Below, piece after piece: positions 19,907-30,654 of a stretch of DNA of 64,000 nt. This DNA is from Aphrocallistes beatrix. Lineage: Eukaryota > Porifera > Hexactinellida > Sceptrulophora > Aphrocallistidae. Each line of letters opens with the position of its first letter. The stretch's first letter is position 1. The stretch lies in NCBI GenBank assembly GCA_963281255.1, contig OY725498.1, positions 4,216,001 through 4,280,000 on the forward strand, written 5' to 3'. Position numbers and translations under genes: made by a program. The notes beneath the pieces are model-generated. The model did no database searches. It was given only the letters and a program-made list of their open reading frames with translations, and was not told the origin of the DNA.

Positions 19907-21151
19907 TCAAAATATCAAAAGACGATGGTTATGAACTACGAGGATGATTCTCCCTCTTGCATCTAGTGTGATACCAACTGGACTCTGTATGCTATCAGTG
20001 ATTTTATGAACTAATTCTCCTTCTCGATTGAATAGAACAATAGCGTTTTGGTTAAAATCTGATATAATAAAGTTACCAACACTATCTATACAGAATGAAT
20101 AGGGTTGTTTCAAATGTTTGGAAATAGAATTGAGAACAGCATTCTGTACCTGAGTGAGGTTATAGTTGAAAGTATAGAGGAAAGAGTCAGTGTCGCTCAG
20201 CACATAAATGTACTCGTTGGTTAGTTTTAGGTCAGAAGGAGACTTCAGTATTCCTTTTCCAAACTGAGACTTGAATAGGAAATCTTTGGAGAATATTTGG
20301 ACTCGATTATTACTATAGTCACACACAAATATATCTCCATTCGATTCATTGATAGTAATGCCATATGGGGAATTCAATTGTCCTTCTCCATTTCCTGGAG
20401 TTCCTATCTGTTTCAGAAATGTTCCATTCAAATCATAAACTAGAAAACAACCAGCTCCAAACTGAGATACAAACACTTTATTTTGGTAGAAAGCAATGAA
20501 AAGAGGAGATTTCATCTTACCAGCTCCATCTCTCTCTCCAAACTTGTACAAATACTTTCCATCTTTGGCAAATACTTGCACTCTGTTGTTGTCTCGATCT
20601 GCTACGAAAATATTACCAGTCTGGTAGTGCACTGCTACTCCACAAGGATTAGAGAATTGTCCTTCCTTACCACCTGATGTCCCCCCAATACTGAGTACAG
20701 GAACTTTTCCCTCATAATCTACTACAGGTAGGCTAGATACTACAGAAGTAGAGTTAGTAACAGTAAGTCTACCAATAGTACCAGCTAACTCCAATATTGT
20801 CTTGTCAAAGTCAAGACTGATGTGTTTAGATTCGAACTGAGATTCAAATTCTTTTCGTTTTTCTGTCAATTTGTCAACAAATAATTCTTGTAATTCTTTC
20901 AAATTTTCTGATTTCATCTTGTCTTTAGTATTCTGCAACATTTCTTCAAGTTCTGTTAGAGATTGTTTGTGTTTATCTCTTTCTCTTTTGTAATTGTTGA
21001 GAATTTCTTCTAATTCGTTTAAAAGTTGTCTCTCCCTCTCTCTCACACAATTCATCAGTTCTCGGAAACGAGATTCAATTTCACTTTTCACTTTAGAGAC
21101 TTGGTTCTCAAAACTCAATTCTTCAGAAGGAACGAGTGAAGCTGTAGCCAT
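19907..21151 (-). CDS. Coiled-coil/NHL beta-propeller protein, copy G4
   Basis: 414 residues, type-I N-terminus. Residues ~70-95 differ from every other copy (EEMLQNTKDKMKSENLKELQ in place of ETGLNLVKENFKSN), an apparent module swap within the coiled coil. One residue (Thr of K-V-T-P) is deleted after the coiled coil. Propeller variants: A-D-R-D-N-N-R, N-P-C-G, Q-F-G-A-G-C-F, N-S-P-Y-G, L-S-D-T-D-S, S-D-F-N-Q-N. Confidence 0.85.
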   Translation of the reverse strand: MATASLVPSEELSFENQVSKVKSEIESRFRELMNCVRERERQLLNELEEILNNYKRERDKHKQSLTELEEMLQNTKDKMKSENLKELQELFVDKLTEKRKEFESQFESKHISLDFDKTILELAGTIGRLTVTNSTSVVSSLPVVDYEGKVPVLSIGGTSGGKEGQFSNPCGVAVHYQTGNIFVADRDNNRVQVFAKDGKYLYKFGERDGAGKMKSPLFIAFYQNKVFVSQFGAGCFLVYDLNGTFLKQIGTPGNGEGQLNSPYGITINESNGDIFVCDYSNNRVQIFSKDFLFKSQFGKGILKSPSDLKLTNEYIYVLSDTDSFLYTFNYNLTQVQNAVLNSISKHLKQPYSFCIDSVGNFIISDFNQNAIVLFNREGELVHKITDSIQSPVGITLDARGRIILVVHNHRLLIF

Positions 21152-21782
21152 TGATTATAGAAAATCTAACAAACAAAGTTACTCCATTATGAATATTAAG
21201 ATTGTCTTATTAAACTGAAGTTGGTATTTGAAATGGCTCCTGGTCATTTACAACATCGCTACAAATTGCAAGCTCAGTAGGTATAACGGTTTTCAGAATA
21301 ATGGCATTCCACGTTTAAAGTTCATAAAATTATTCATTTAATACTGACCGAACTACTTAGACCAGTGGCAGTGCGAGGATGAGGCCAGGTGCTGTACATG
21401 TCCCAGGAGAATTCCAGTGTGCACTCGCGGTGGGTCACACTCGAATTCTGAAACTTTTACATTTATTGACAAATCTTCAAAAACAGTGCAGTCATCATCC
21501 CCTTTTTACTACAAGACGAAACCGATCCAAGATCGCCAGAAAAAAGACAACAGCTATCAAGAAACAATATTTTCATGAAATGTGTGCCCCTCTTTAAATA
21601 GGCTGTACCCACCAGTGATGCCCAGCTAACACTGCCTCTAACTCAGAATATCCTACTTTCAAATTATCAGACGAAAACTGATACTAAAATGAATTCGAGT
21701 TGAGAAATATCCAGATTGTGGATAAACAGTTAAGAAACTTGGAATAAGTGCATTGTTAAAAGGGATTCTATTTTAAAGAAAG
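21152..21782. other. Intergenic, nothing recognised
   Basis: A short frame at 21,379-21,597 has no recognisable domain. No repeats with clear ends were found. The last bases join the STIM 3' UTR block shared with 18,279. Confidence 0.35.
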
Positions 21783-21930
21783 AGACAAATACGCACGTTC
21801 CATACACTAGACAAGTTAAAGTAAGAATTGGAAAATATTATATCAAACATAGGCTATTAACTGAAACAGACTTCTATGTGCTTACATTACACATCTCTTC
21901 CCTTAAACCTGTGACGTCATGCTGTAAGTG

Positions 21931-23848
21931 TCATTGACTGTCTCCCTCTGCTATGTTAGAAATGGGTAGGCTATTCAGTCCTGTCTTCAAATGCGTTTTC
22001 TTTGTCTTCTTTGTAGAATTAGTGAAAGGCAGAGACTTCATGATTGATTTCTTTCGCTTGTCGTTCGATTCTAATCCGTCGTACACGATTGAGGGACAGG
22101 ATAATGTACGTGCATACTCGAAATCAGCTCCTCCATTTTCTAATATTCTCGGTTCGTGTAGAGACTGTATATTCTCGAGGCTAACTTCACTTTCTGAAGC
22201 TAGCGTTTGTGGATCGATGGTATAGTGGAACTCTGATACTTCAACGGAATCAGTCGTCAACTGACTGGAAATAGAAGAGGAGATGGAGTATTCACTCTTA
22301 TGTCTCCTGGAAGAAGATGCATGTTGGATTAGAGAGGATTGAGTTAGAAGTTCGATTTTCTGCCATCGATGGTTTAGTTCTTGCATTTCATGTGTCAAAC
22401 GTTCCAGGCGTGATTTCGTGTCTACCATTAAAACTTCATTGTTGTCCAAAACTCGTGTGTTGGAGATAAAAAGCGCACTTAAGATATTACCGTGCTTTCG
22501 TCTCAAGCTATCATGCTGACGTCTCGCTTTCAGAATCAGCTGTTCAATGTCCTGTTTCTTGAAGTCATAGAACTCAAACTCTTTCTCGTATGTAAAGCGT
22601 AGCAACTTCACGAGTTCAGTGGATGCCTCGAAATTCGCGATGGCTTGTCTACTCTCCTCGTGTAAAGACTCTTGAACATTCTGCTCCTGTGTGTCAACGT
22701 CTTCTCCTTCTTTATCTTCCACCACTTCCTTCTGAATATCTTCTTGTTGCTTTATTTTCAGTTCTTTCTCAATATCGTCCAACACTTGGAGTTGTTTCCG
22801 GATTTGTTCTAGGTTCCTTTCACTGTCGACAAATTTCCTCTCAGTTTCGTTCTTCATTTGACGTTGTCTATAACCGTACCATATCGCAATGGATGATATG
22901 ACCACACAGCAGACAGCTAAGAGGAAATCTGCGATTAGATTCGGTTTAGAGACAAGGATTTCATTCTGTCCGAAGAGAACGAGAGAAATGGCACTGATCA
23001 TCATTTTCTTTCGATCTTCCTTGCTCACATTCAACTCACGCAGAAATGAGGTTTTAGCATGAGCAGCTATCCGTGGGAGATGCAACCCAACCACTTTATT
23101 CTTCGCAAATGTGTCCTTATACTTGCCGAGACCCTCGTGATCAAGCCACAGTCCCATCTCCGCAGTTGTCCAGTTCCTGACTAGGTTGTGCCGTGACCAG
23201 TATTCCCACACCTCACTGAGTGTGCGGTGCTCCTTGCTGATTTCGTCACAAGGGGTGTCGATCGCTTTCCCGGTTTTATCATTCAATTCTCCGTCCATTT
23301 CGTCTACATTGACACAGCCGTCATCGTCTTTGTCAAGGTCTTTGAAGAAAACGACGATTTGCTCGAATGCCACCCAATCTTGATTGTTGTCATCGTATAA
23401 GGAAGGGATTTCATCATCTGACGGACCGGAAATGACTAGTTTGAACGCGAATATCATCAATTTGTTGGCTTGGCTTTCATCCAGTCCGGGGAAAGTTCGC
23501 ATGATCTGATCTCGATCCACTGCCATGATGGGAAGGTGGGGACCGGATATCTTCTTGTCATGAATCTGAGCGAGGATAGAAGGCATTTTGACAGTCACCC
23601 TCACCCAGTGAGCAACTTGTAAACATGTCCAGGACCTGACCGGATTCTGGGTCCGCTGCTGCATCAAGTTTCGCAGTGAGAGAGGCGTTTCATCCAGGTT
23701 GACATCCAGCTTTTTCTCCTGTAACGAGTTGTATTCGTTGAGGTCGCTGATTATCTCGTCTTGGCAGAGAGACCCATCTTCATCTTTATCCAGTTTTCGA
23801 TGGAATTGCTCGATATTCAACCATTCCTCTTCATCTGCTTTCCCATCA
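21931..23848 (-). CDS. STIM: STIM-like ER calcium sensor with two EF-hand/SAM modules; first exon(s) not found
   Basis: The exon reads from an acceptor (ctgctgcag at ~23,849) to the stop at 21,931, about 640 residues. Numbering from the codon at 23,820: EF-hand loop 1 D11-E22 (DKDEDGSLCQDE), SAM-like 1 ~62-131, EF-hand loop 2 D163-E174 (DKDDDGCVNVDE), SAM-like 2 ~214-285, membrane segment ~293-317, coiled coil ~318-398, and CAD/SOAR-like region ~399-492 with KEFEFYDFKKQDIEQLIL and H-R-W-Q-K-I-E-L-L as in animal STIM. The tail is Ser-rich and ends near a basic patch (KKTKKTHLK). STIM senses ER calcium and gates Orai channels. Vertebrate STIM has one EF/SAM module. The signal-peptide exon is not visible upstream, where repeat sequence begins by ~23,890. 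Confidence 0.85.
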
Positions 23849-24693
23849 CTGCAGCAGATTAATGTGACGCAGAAACTACGGAAACGACAAATCGAGGTCT
23901 GAAATTGTATATTACGATCAATGGGATGTTACTTTATGGATCTCAAAAAATGTTGAAATCCAATGTACGTATTATGTTGATAATATACATAGTACTTTCT
24001 CATAGAGGGCCCAGGAAGTTTCGAAATTTGGGAAATGTCTAGTTTGTATCCTTTGTTGCATTTTACGAGCTAAACCCCGTACAAATATATATGCAATTTT
24101 TTTTCGGTTTCGTATTTATAAATACAAGCGCGCATCGCTTGCTTGCGCTCCGCGGCTTGCGAACACTTCGTGTCCAAAGAGTCGCCCTATGGGCGACTGG
24201 AATTACTCAATCTAGCGTATTGTGGAAATTTGTTCCTTTATATAAATATTGTAATCAAAACTTAACAAATTATTTCTCATATAGACCCGAAAATATAATC
24301 AAAATTTATACTCTTGAAAACCCCATTTCAACAGTTGGAAGCTAGTATCCAGCCTATTTTGTCATTTATTTACTTTATGTATCCAAAGTAAACAAAGGTA
24401 AACAAATAATTTATCATATCGATCTGAAAATACGATTTTCAGAATCTACACCACTAAAAATCCCATGTCAATCGTTGGAAGGTAGTCTATATCCTATTTT
24501 TGTAATTTGTTTACTTTTCGAGGGACTAAACTGAATCAACTTTATGAGGAATATAATAGCATAATAACATACGTAGAGGAACAAGTTTGAATAAATAATA
24601 TCGAAATAGAGAAGAAAACACAATTAGAAATGAGACAAAATACAATTAACAGCATTCAAGAAAATAAATAGGACATTCGAGTAATAATTCAAT
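23849..24693. other. Intergenic/intronic DNA with a dispersed-repeat end
   Basis: 23,893-24,080 resembles the hAT-containing flank of the NHL duplicons (ggtctgaaattgtatattacg). At 24,110-24,215 a GC-rich block (caagcgcgcatcgcttgc...cacttcgtgtcc) matches the dispersed repeat at 1-356 and 30,660. Two ~110-bp AT-rich blocks near 24,240-24,360 and 24,380-24,500 are similar to each other. Any STIM 5' exon would have to be upstream of this. Confidence 0.4.
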
Positions 24694-25938
24694 CTAAAAT
24701 ATCAAAAGACGATGGTTGTAACCTACGAGGATGATTCTCCCTCTTGCATCTAGTGTGACACCAACTGGTCTCTGTATGCTATCAGTGATTTTATGAACTA
24801 AATCTCCTTCTTGATTGAACAGAAAAATAACGTTTTGGCTACAATCTGAAATAATAAAGTTACCAGCACCATCTATACAGAATGAATAGGGTCGTTTCAA
24901 ATGTTTCCAAATAGAATTGAGAACAGCATTCTCTAACTGAGTCAGGTTATAGTCGAAAGAATAAAGGAAAGGGTTAGTGTGGTTCAGTACATAAATGTAC
25001 TCGTTGGTTAGTTTTATGTCAGAAGGATACTTCAGTATTCCTTTTCCAAACTGAGACTTGAACAGGAAATCTTTGGAGAATATTTGGACCCGATTATTCC
25101 CATAATCACACACAAACATATCCCCATTCGATTCATTGATAGTAATGCCCCGTGGGTAACTCAATTGTCCTTCACCATTCCCTGTAGTTCCTATTTGTTC
25201 CAGAAATGTTCCGTTCAAATCATAAACAAACAAGCAACAACCATCGAACTGAGATACAAACACTTTATTTTGGTAGAAAGCAATGCAAAAAGGAGAATTC
25301 ATCTTACCAGTTCCATCTCTATCTCCGAATTTATACAAATACTTTCCATCTTTGTCAAATACTTGAACTCTGTTGTTACTTCGATCTGCTACGAAAATAT
25401 TACCAGTCTGGTAGTGCACTGCTACTCCATAAGGATAAGAGAATTGTCCTTCCTTACCACCTGATGTCCCTCCTATACTGAGTACAGGAGTCACTTTTCC
25501 CTCATAATCTACTACAGGTAGGCTAGATACTACAGAAGTAGAGTTAGTAACAGTAAGTCTACCAATAGTACCAGCTAACTCCAATATTGTCTTGTCAAAG
25601 TCAAGACTGATGTGTTTAGATTCGAACTGAGATTCAAATTCTTTTCGTTTCTCTGTCATTTGTTCGATCATAGAATCTTGAAGATGTTTGAGGTCGTTCG
25701 ATTTGAAATTTTCTTTGACTAAATTCAATCCTGTTTCAAGCTCTGTTAGAGATTGTTTGTGTTTATCTCTTTCTCTTTTGTAATTATTTAGAATTTCTTC
25801 CAATTGGTTCAGGAGTTCTTTTTCTCTCTTAGTTACACAGCTGATCAGTTCACGGAAACGAGATTCAATTTCATTTTTTACTTTCGATATTTGGGATTCA
25901 AAATTCACATCTTTAGAAGCAATTAAAGCTGTTGCCAT
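24694..25938 (-). CDS. Coiled-coil/NHL beta-propeller protein, copy G5 (type II)
   Basis: 414 residues, starting MATALIASKDVNFESQISK. Propeller variants: S-Y-P-Y-G and A-D-R-S-N-N-R (blade 1), S-P-F-C-I and S-Q-F-D-G-C-C (blade 2), S-Y-P-R-G (blade 3), L-N-H-T-N (blade 4), S-D-C-S-Q-N (blade 5). The upstream ~210 bases match G2. The coiled coil is like G2 but shares the N-D-L-K-H block with type I. Confidence 0.85.
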   Translation of the reverse strand: MATALIASKDVNFESQISKVKNEIESRFRELISCVTKREKELLNQLEEILNNYKRERDKHKQSLTELETGLNLVKENFKSNDLKHLQDSMIEQMTEKRKEFESQFESKHISLDFDKTILELAGTIGRLTVTNSTSVVSSLPVVDYEGKVTPVLSIGGTSGGKEGQFSYPYGVAVHYQTGNIFVADRSNNRVQVFDKDGKYLYKFGDRDGTGKMNSPFCIAFYQNKVFVSQFDGCCLFVYDLNGTFLEQIGTTGNGEGQLSYPRGITINESNGDMFVCDYGNNRVQIFSKDFLFKSQFGKGILKYPSDIKLTNEYIYVLNHTNPFLYSFDYNLTQLENAVLNSIWKHLKRPYSFCIDGAGNFIISDCSQNVIFLFNQEGDLVHKITDSIQRPVGVTLDARGRIILVGYNHRLLIF

Positions 25939-26400
25939 GACAATAGATAAAATCTAAAAAAAACCACCAGTCTCATAATATAGAATAATAAACTAGAATT
26001 AATCCAGGAAGACGGGGAAGTGATAAATAGTATAAGTATCACACCCATCTTAAAAATATACAAGAATTTAGAAATTATTTTGGTTTGTATTATAAATACG
26101 ACTGCTAAAGTGAGACTATCATTACAAATCATTAAAACACTCTTTTTATCCAAATTATTGTGAAATTATGAGTAAATATGCATTAATTTAAACCCCAAAT
26201 ATTGAAAATATTAGTCTTCATTTCCCAAAAACTCTTTTATAAAGGATACAGTAGACCAGTCATGAACAGCTCCGCAGTTTCACAGGTTATAGCAACAGAT
26301 CAATATTTTTGTCTAAAACTTAAATTATAATTATGTCTAAGTGACAAACGCTGGCTATTGAGTTTCAATTTTAAATATAAATGTTAGAGGGCGATCAGTG
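25939..26400. promoter_or_regulatory. Type-II NHL upstream block
   Basis: 25,939-26,150 matches the upstream block of G2 (16,184-16,384) and in part of G6 (30,258-30,348): a T-rich tract ending TTAG near the ATG, 'agaattaatcca', a TATA-like region near 26,090 and 'gtgagactatcat'. Conservation in three paralogues suggests promoter function or shared recent ancestry. 26,150-26,400 holds nothing recognisable. Confidence 0.4.
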
Positions 26401-27780
26401 GAGGTGGTTTTTGCGAAAGGATCGATTCATATGAGCGTATTTATTGGATTATTGAGATCTGTGAGGTAATCTTCGGGGTGGACGTGCGTTGCTTCCATTT
26501 CAAGATAGAGGTTGGGAGTGTATCATTTGAGATAAAAATGAATCCTGGCCTTTTATCGGCGGTAATTTGACTGTAAATGTTTTGCGGATTTTTTGTTTTA
26601 TTGAGTTTGGAGTATTTTTGGTAGGTAAACGGGTGGGTGAGGTGGAGAGATGGTGAAGTGGGTCACTAGAAGGGTGTTGGTGTTTAGATTAAAATGTGGG
26701 GTTTGAGTGATTGGACGAACTGTCGATTTGGTACTGATCCTGGTCGTTTAGGGGGTGTAAGGATGATTGGGCGGTTAGTGCAAGTTTTGATGGCACTGGA
26801 GAGAAGGGATAGGAAAATCCTTCACTGTGGATTGGATTGTCAGTAATCTGATCGAAAATTGTTTCGGTGAGGGTTTGGATGTTGGGTGGAAGGTCGTGTA
26901 AGTATTGGTTAATTGATTTGCCATTGATTCGCATGGGGAAGGAGTGGGTACTAAATTTGGGTGGCAATGAGAATGGTTTAAATTGCGAGGCAGCGAGAGC
27001 ATGGGAGGGAGATAAGTGGGTTTAATTGCCGAGTGGGGATGTGGGGGAAGCTTTCTTGTGGAAGGTGTTGTGCGGATGTTGAACCATATGTTTGGTTCCT
27101 GGGATACGGAGTGGGTTCAATATTGGTTAGTAGAGGCGAGTGGCGAATATAGATTTGCGAGAGGATGGTGAGGAGCGTTTGGCCATAACATGAGTTGAAC
27201 CATAAAGTACTGGGTTGTGGCAAATTTAGGGATGTTGACGATTGGGAGAGGGTCGGATGTTAATGGGATATATTATGGAGTTCGGTGTCCGAGGGTATGG
27301 TATAGATTTCGGACACTTTACCAAAATTATTTCGGTCTATGTTGGTATCGTTTGCCCTACGCGGGAGAGTAGAAAAGGAACTGATCGGCTATAGAGCCAG
27401 GGTGTCATTGAACCTGTGGAGTTTGCGGAGTGGAGTGGGCAGTGCCTTTCAATTGTAAGAGATGGCTCGTTATGTATTTGTGTGGATTATAAAGTAACTG
27501 CAAATGCTTTTGTATTAGAAGATACTATCCGCTACCACGGATTGGTGGCCTTCTAGCGTCATTATCGGGACTTGGTAGGCAAGTCACTAACTAAGCTGGA
27601 TTTAGCCCATGCCTACTCGCAAATTCCCTTAGAGGAACGGTAGAAAAAATACACTTCTAAAATGCACATAGAGCCCATTCCAATACAACCGCCTTCTATT
27701 TGGTTTGTTGGCCGCAATTGTGATCTTTCAGAGGACTATGGATAGCATCTTATGAGATCGTCCCGTGTATACGTGTATAT
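26400..27780 (+). mobile_element. Ty3/Gypsy retrotransposon fossil, pol fragment (second copy)
   Basis: Homologous to the fossil at 17,110-18,045, with reverse-transcriptase-like fragments between ~27,330 and 27,760 reaching further 3' than the other copy. The family is Ty3/Gypsy. LTRs and capsid region are not recognised. The copy is broken in many places and old. Both copies lie upstream of type-II NHL genes, so they were probably carried in the same duplicon. Confidence 0.55.
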
Positions 27781-27880
27781 ACCTATTACAAGTGTTACTA
27801 AAGAAGACCACTTTACAACCTAAAGGCAGAAGTTTAAGTTGTATTATCACTAAATAGGAAATAGCCCATTGCCTATCAAA

Positions 27881-28398
27881 GGGACGCCGGAATTTGACCG
27901 ACGCCGAAGTAAGAATTTGACCAACAAACGAGGTAGGAATTAGACCAACGTAGAGGTAGGAAATAAACCTAAAACCTCAGAAGTAAGAATAAGACCTTAA
28001 ACCATAAGACCTAAAATGCCACATATTACCCCCTCATGAATAAAAATGTCAATTTCACACTCAATTGGACACCATTTCAAATCTAAAACACCTCCTTTCA
28101 CTAAGTTATCATACATACTATCACTCTCCAGAATGTTCACTTTCGCTCTCCCTCCAATTTCTAATTCCTACATCTGCGTTGGTGCAATTCCTAAATTTAA
28201 AAAAGCGTTGGTATAACTCCTAGCATCACGCTAGTTGGTTATATTCCTACCTAAACGTTGATCTTATTCCGCTTCCCCTTTTGAAATAAAAACAACCGTT
28301 GGTCAAATTCTTACTTGGCAAAAACGGTTGGTCTAATTCCTAACATCATACTTGTTGGTCTAATTCCTAATTAAGCGTTGGTCAAATTCCGCGATACC
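27881..28398. mobile_element. hAT-type MITE with sub-terminal repeats (518 bp)
   Basis: The left end GGGACGCCGGAATTTGACC pairs with the right end (reverse complement GGTATCGCGGAATTTGACC). Identical 8-bp flanks CTATCAAA lie at 27,873-27,880 and 28,399-28,406. Both arms carry repeated sub-terminal words (gaatttgacc / ttggtctaattcctaa), a pattern known for hAT elements. No coding sequence. Confidence 0.75.
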
Positions 28399-28406
28399 CT
28401 ATCAAA

Positions 28407-29027
28407 CACGATCAAATTTGAAGATTTAGTTACTACAGTTTGCACGAAATGGCCCAAACCCAAACTGACCAAAATGCTTTACCATAGCAACTAGGAATGT
28501 AATAACATTCCGTTGAAAAATCTAAATTTTTAAAATCAACTAGCACTAATCTTGGTTCCACACAAAAATCACACCTTAATACCATTTACAAATAGGGTTA
28601 AAACAGCTTAGAAAATCGCTAAAATCGTCCTTAGAAAGACCTGTTGCGCAATGATATAATGACTAATCAAAATTTTGCCAACAAATATATGTACCCTGAC
28701 ATCATGTTTATATATACTGGTAATACATTCTTAAGGTATATACTGTGTGGCAACGATTTTAGTCTAATCATGTATTCTTTCAATCGGCTACTACTTCATC
28801 CCTAGTCCATAACTTTCAGCCTACTGTGAGGCATTATTAGAGTAGGCTATGCGAAAGCTTGATAATTTTTCGAGCGACTCAATTGACTCAAATTTACAAG
28901 GAGCAAAATAGCATAGTGAAACATTATGAAAAAAATAATAATGGAAAAGAAAATCGGTAGAAATTAGTGAAAAATGCAATTAAGAGCACCTAAGAAACCA
29001 AATAAGACATTCGACTAATAATGCAAT
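28407..29027. other. Intergenic; last part is NHL 3' flank
   Basis: 28,407-28,855 holds nothing recognised. From ~28,860 the sequence (tttttcgagcgactcaa...) is a diverged NHL 3' flank. Confidence 0.35.
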
Positions 29028-30257
29028 CTAAAATATCAGAAGATGATTATTATAACCTACGAGGATAATTCTCCCCATAGCATCAAGAGTGACGCCAACT
29101 GGTTTCTGTACGCTAGCAGTGATTTTACGAACTAAATCTCCATCTCGACTGAATAGAATAATTGCGTGGAGGCAATAATCGGATATAATAAAGGTACCAA
29201 CACCATCTATACAGAAAGAAAATGATCCTCTCAAATGTTTGGAAATAGAATTGAGAACAGCATTCTGTACCTGAGTTAAGTTATAGTCGAAAGAATAGAG
29301 GAAAGGGTTAGTGTAGCTCAGTACATAAATGTACTCGTTGGTTAGTTTTATGTCAGAAGGATGCAGTATTCCGTTTCCAAACTGAGACTTGAATAGGAAA
29401 TCTTTGGAGAATATTTGGACTCGATTATTCCCATAGTCACAAACAAATATATCTCCATTCGATTCATTGATAGTAATACCACGTGGAGAATTCAATTGTC
29501 CTTCTCGATTCCCTGGAGTTCCTATCTGTTTTAGAAATGTTCCATTCAAATCATAAACTAACAAACAACCAGCTCCCAACTGAGATACAAACAGTTTATT
29601 TTGGTAGAAAGCAATGAAAAGAGGTCCATTCATCTTACCAGTTCCAAACATGTACAAAAACTTTCCATCTTTGTCAAATACTTGCACTCTATTGTTACTC
29701 TGATCTGCTACAAAAATAATACCAGTCTGGCAGTGCACTGCTACTCCACAAGGATTAGAGAATTCTCCTTCCTTACCACCTGATGTCCCTCCTATAGTGA
29801 GTACAGGAGTCACTTTTCCCTCATAATCTACTACAGGTAGGCTAGATACTACAGAAGTAGAGTTAGCAACAGTAAGTCTACCAATAGTACCAGCTAACTC
29901 CAATATTGTCTTGTCAAAGTCAAGACTGATTTGTTTTGATTCGAACTGAGATCTAAATTCTTTTCGTTTCTCTGTAATTTGTTCGATCATAGAATCTTGA
30001 AGATGTTTGAGGTTGTTTGATTTGAAATTTTCTTTGACTAAATTCAGTCCTGTTTCAAGTTCTGTTAGAGATTGTTTGTGTTTATCTCTTTCTCTTTTGT
30101 AATTATTTAGAATTTCTTCCAATTGGTTCAGGAGTTCTTCTTCTCTCTTAGTTACACAGCTGATCAGTTCACGGAAATGAGATTCAATTTCATTCTTTAC
30201 TCTATATATTTGGGATTCAAAATTCGTATCTTTAGAAGCAATTAAAGGTGTTGCCAT
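29028..30257 (-). CDS. Coiled-coil/NHL beta-propeller protein, copy G6 (type II)
   Basis: 409 residues from the conserved MATP start (an upstream in-frame ATG would add four residues). The most divergent of the minus-strand copies: a four-residue deletion removes the G-D-R-D-G loop in blade 2, one residue is missing in blade 4, and one upstream region residue pattern changes (R-V-K-N). Variants: N-P-C-G, H-C-Q-T-G-I-I, S-Q-L-G-A-G, L-S-Y-T-N, S-D-Y-C-L-H, K-P-V-G. Still fully open. Upstream homology to G2/G5 is cut by a MITE at 30,349. Confidence 0.85.
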   Translation of the reverse strand: MATPLIASKDTNFESQIYRVKNEIESHFRELISCVTKREEELLNQLEEILNNYKRERDKHKQSLTELETGLNLVKENFKSNNLKHLQDSMIEQITEKRKEFRSQFESKQISLDFDKTILELAGTIGRLTVANSTSVVSSLPVVDYEGKVTPVLTIGGTSGGKEGEFSNPCGVAVHCQTGIIFVADQSNNRVQVFDKDGKFLYMFGTGKMNGPLFIAFYQNKLFVSQLGAGCLLVYDLNGTFLKQIGTPGNREGQLNSPRGITINESNGDIFVCDYGNNRVQIFSKDFLFKSQFGNGILHPSDIKLTNEYIYVLSYTNPFLYSFDYNLTQVQNAVLNSISKHLRGSFSFCIDGVGTFIISDYCLHAIILFSRDGDLVRKITASVQKPVGVTLDAMGRIILVGYNNHLLIF

Positions 30258-30348
30258 GACAATGAACAAAATCTAACAAAAATAAATATAACCAATCTCA
30301 TAATATAGAATAATAAACAAGAATTAATCCAGGCAGACTGGGAATATA

Positions 30349-30563
30349 CACTCGAACCTCTCTTATCCGGGCAGTGCCGGACCGGATAGTGCCGGGATAT
30401 CGGAGGTCCGGATAAGAGAGGTGTCTGTAACTCAGAAATCAACTTGAATAGCAGTTTATAGTGTTAAAACTGTCAATTTGTATAATGGGTGAGTTTAAAC
30501 AATATCTAGTGCCCGGAACTTAGAGGTTATCAAAATTTGAGTTCCGGATAAGAGAGGTGATTG
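30349..30563. mobile_element. Pogo-like MITE (215 bp)
   Basis: The ends 'cactcgaacctctcttatccgg' and 'ccggataagagaggtgattg' are inverted repeats flanked by TA on both sides (30,347-48 and 30,564-65). An extra internal copy of the end sequence lies at ~30,405-30,425. It interrupts the type-II NHL upstream block. Confidence 0.6.
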
Positions 30564-30654
30564 TAAAATAGATATTCTATAAAGGAAAATAAACTATTCC
30601 ATTGCGATTGATTAATACATTTTAGGCAGTATTTACCCCTGAATATATTACGAT

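Noticed and set aside
29028-29783. Plus-strand frames opposite the NHL propellers, seen in several copies
   Set aside because: They are antisense echoes of the conserved propeller coding sequence; conservation follows the minus-strand frame.
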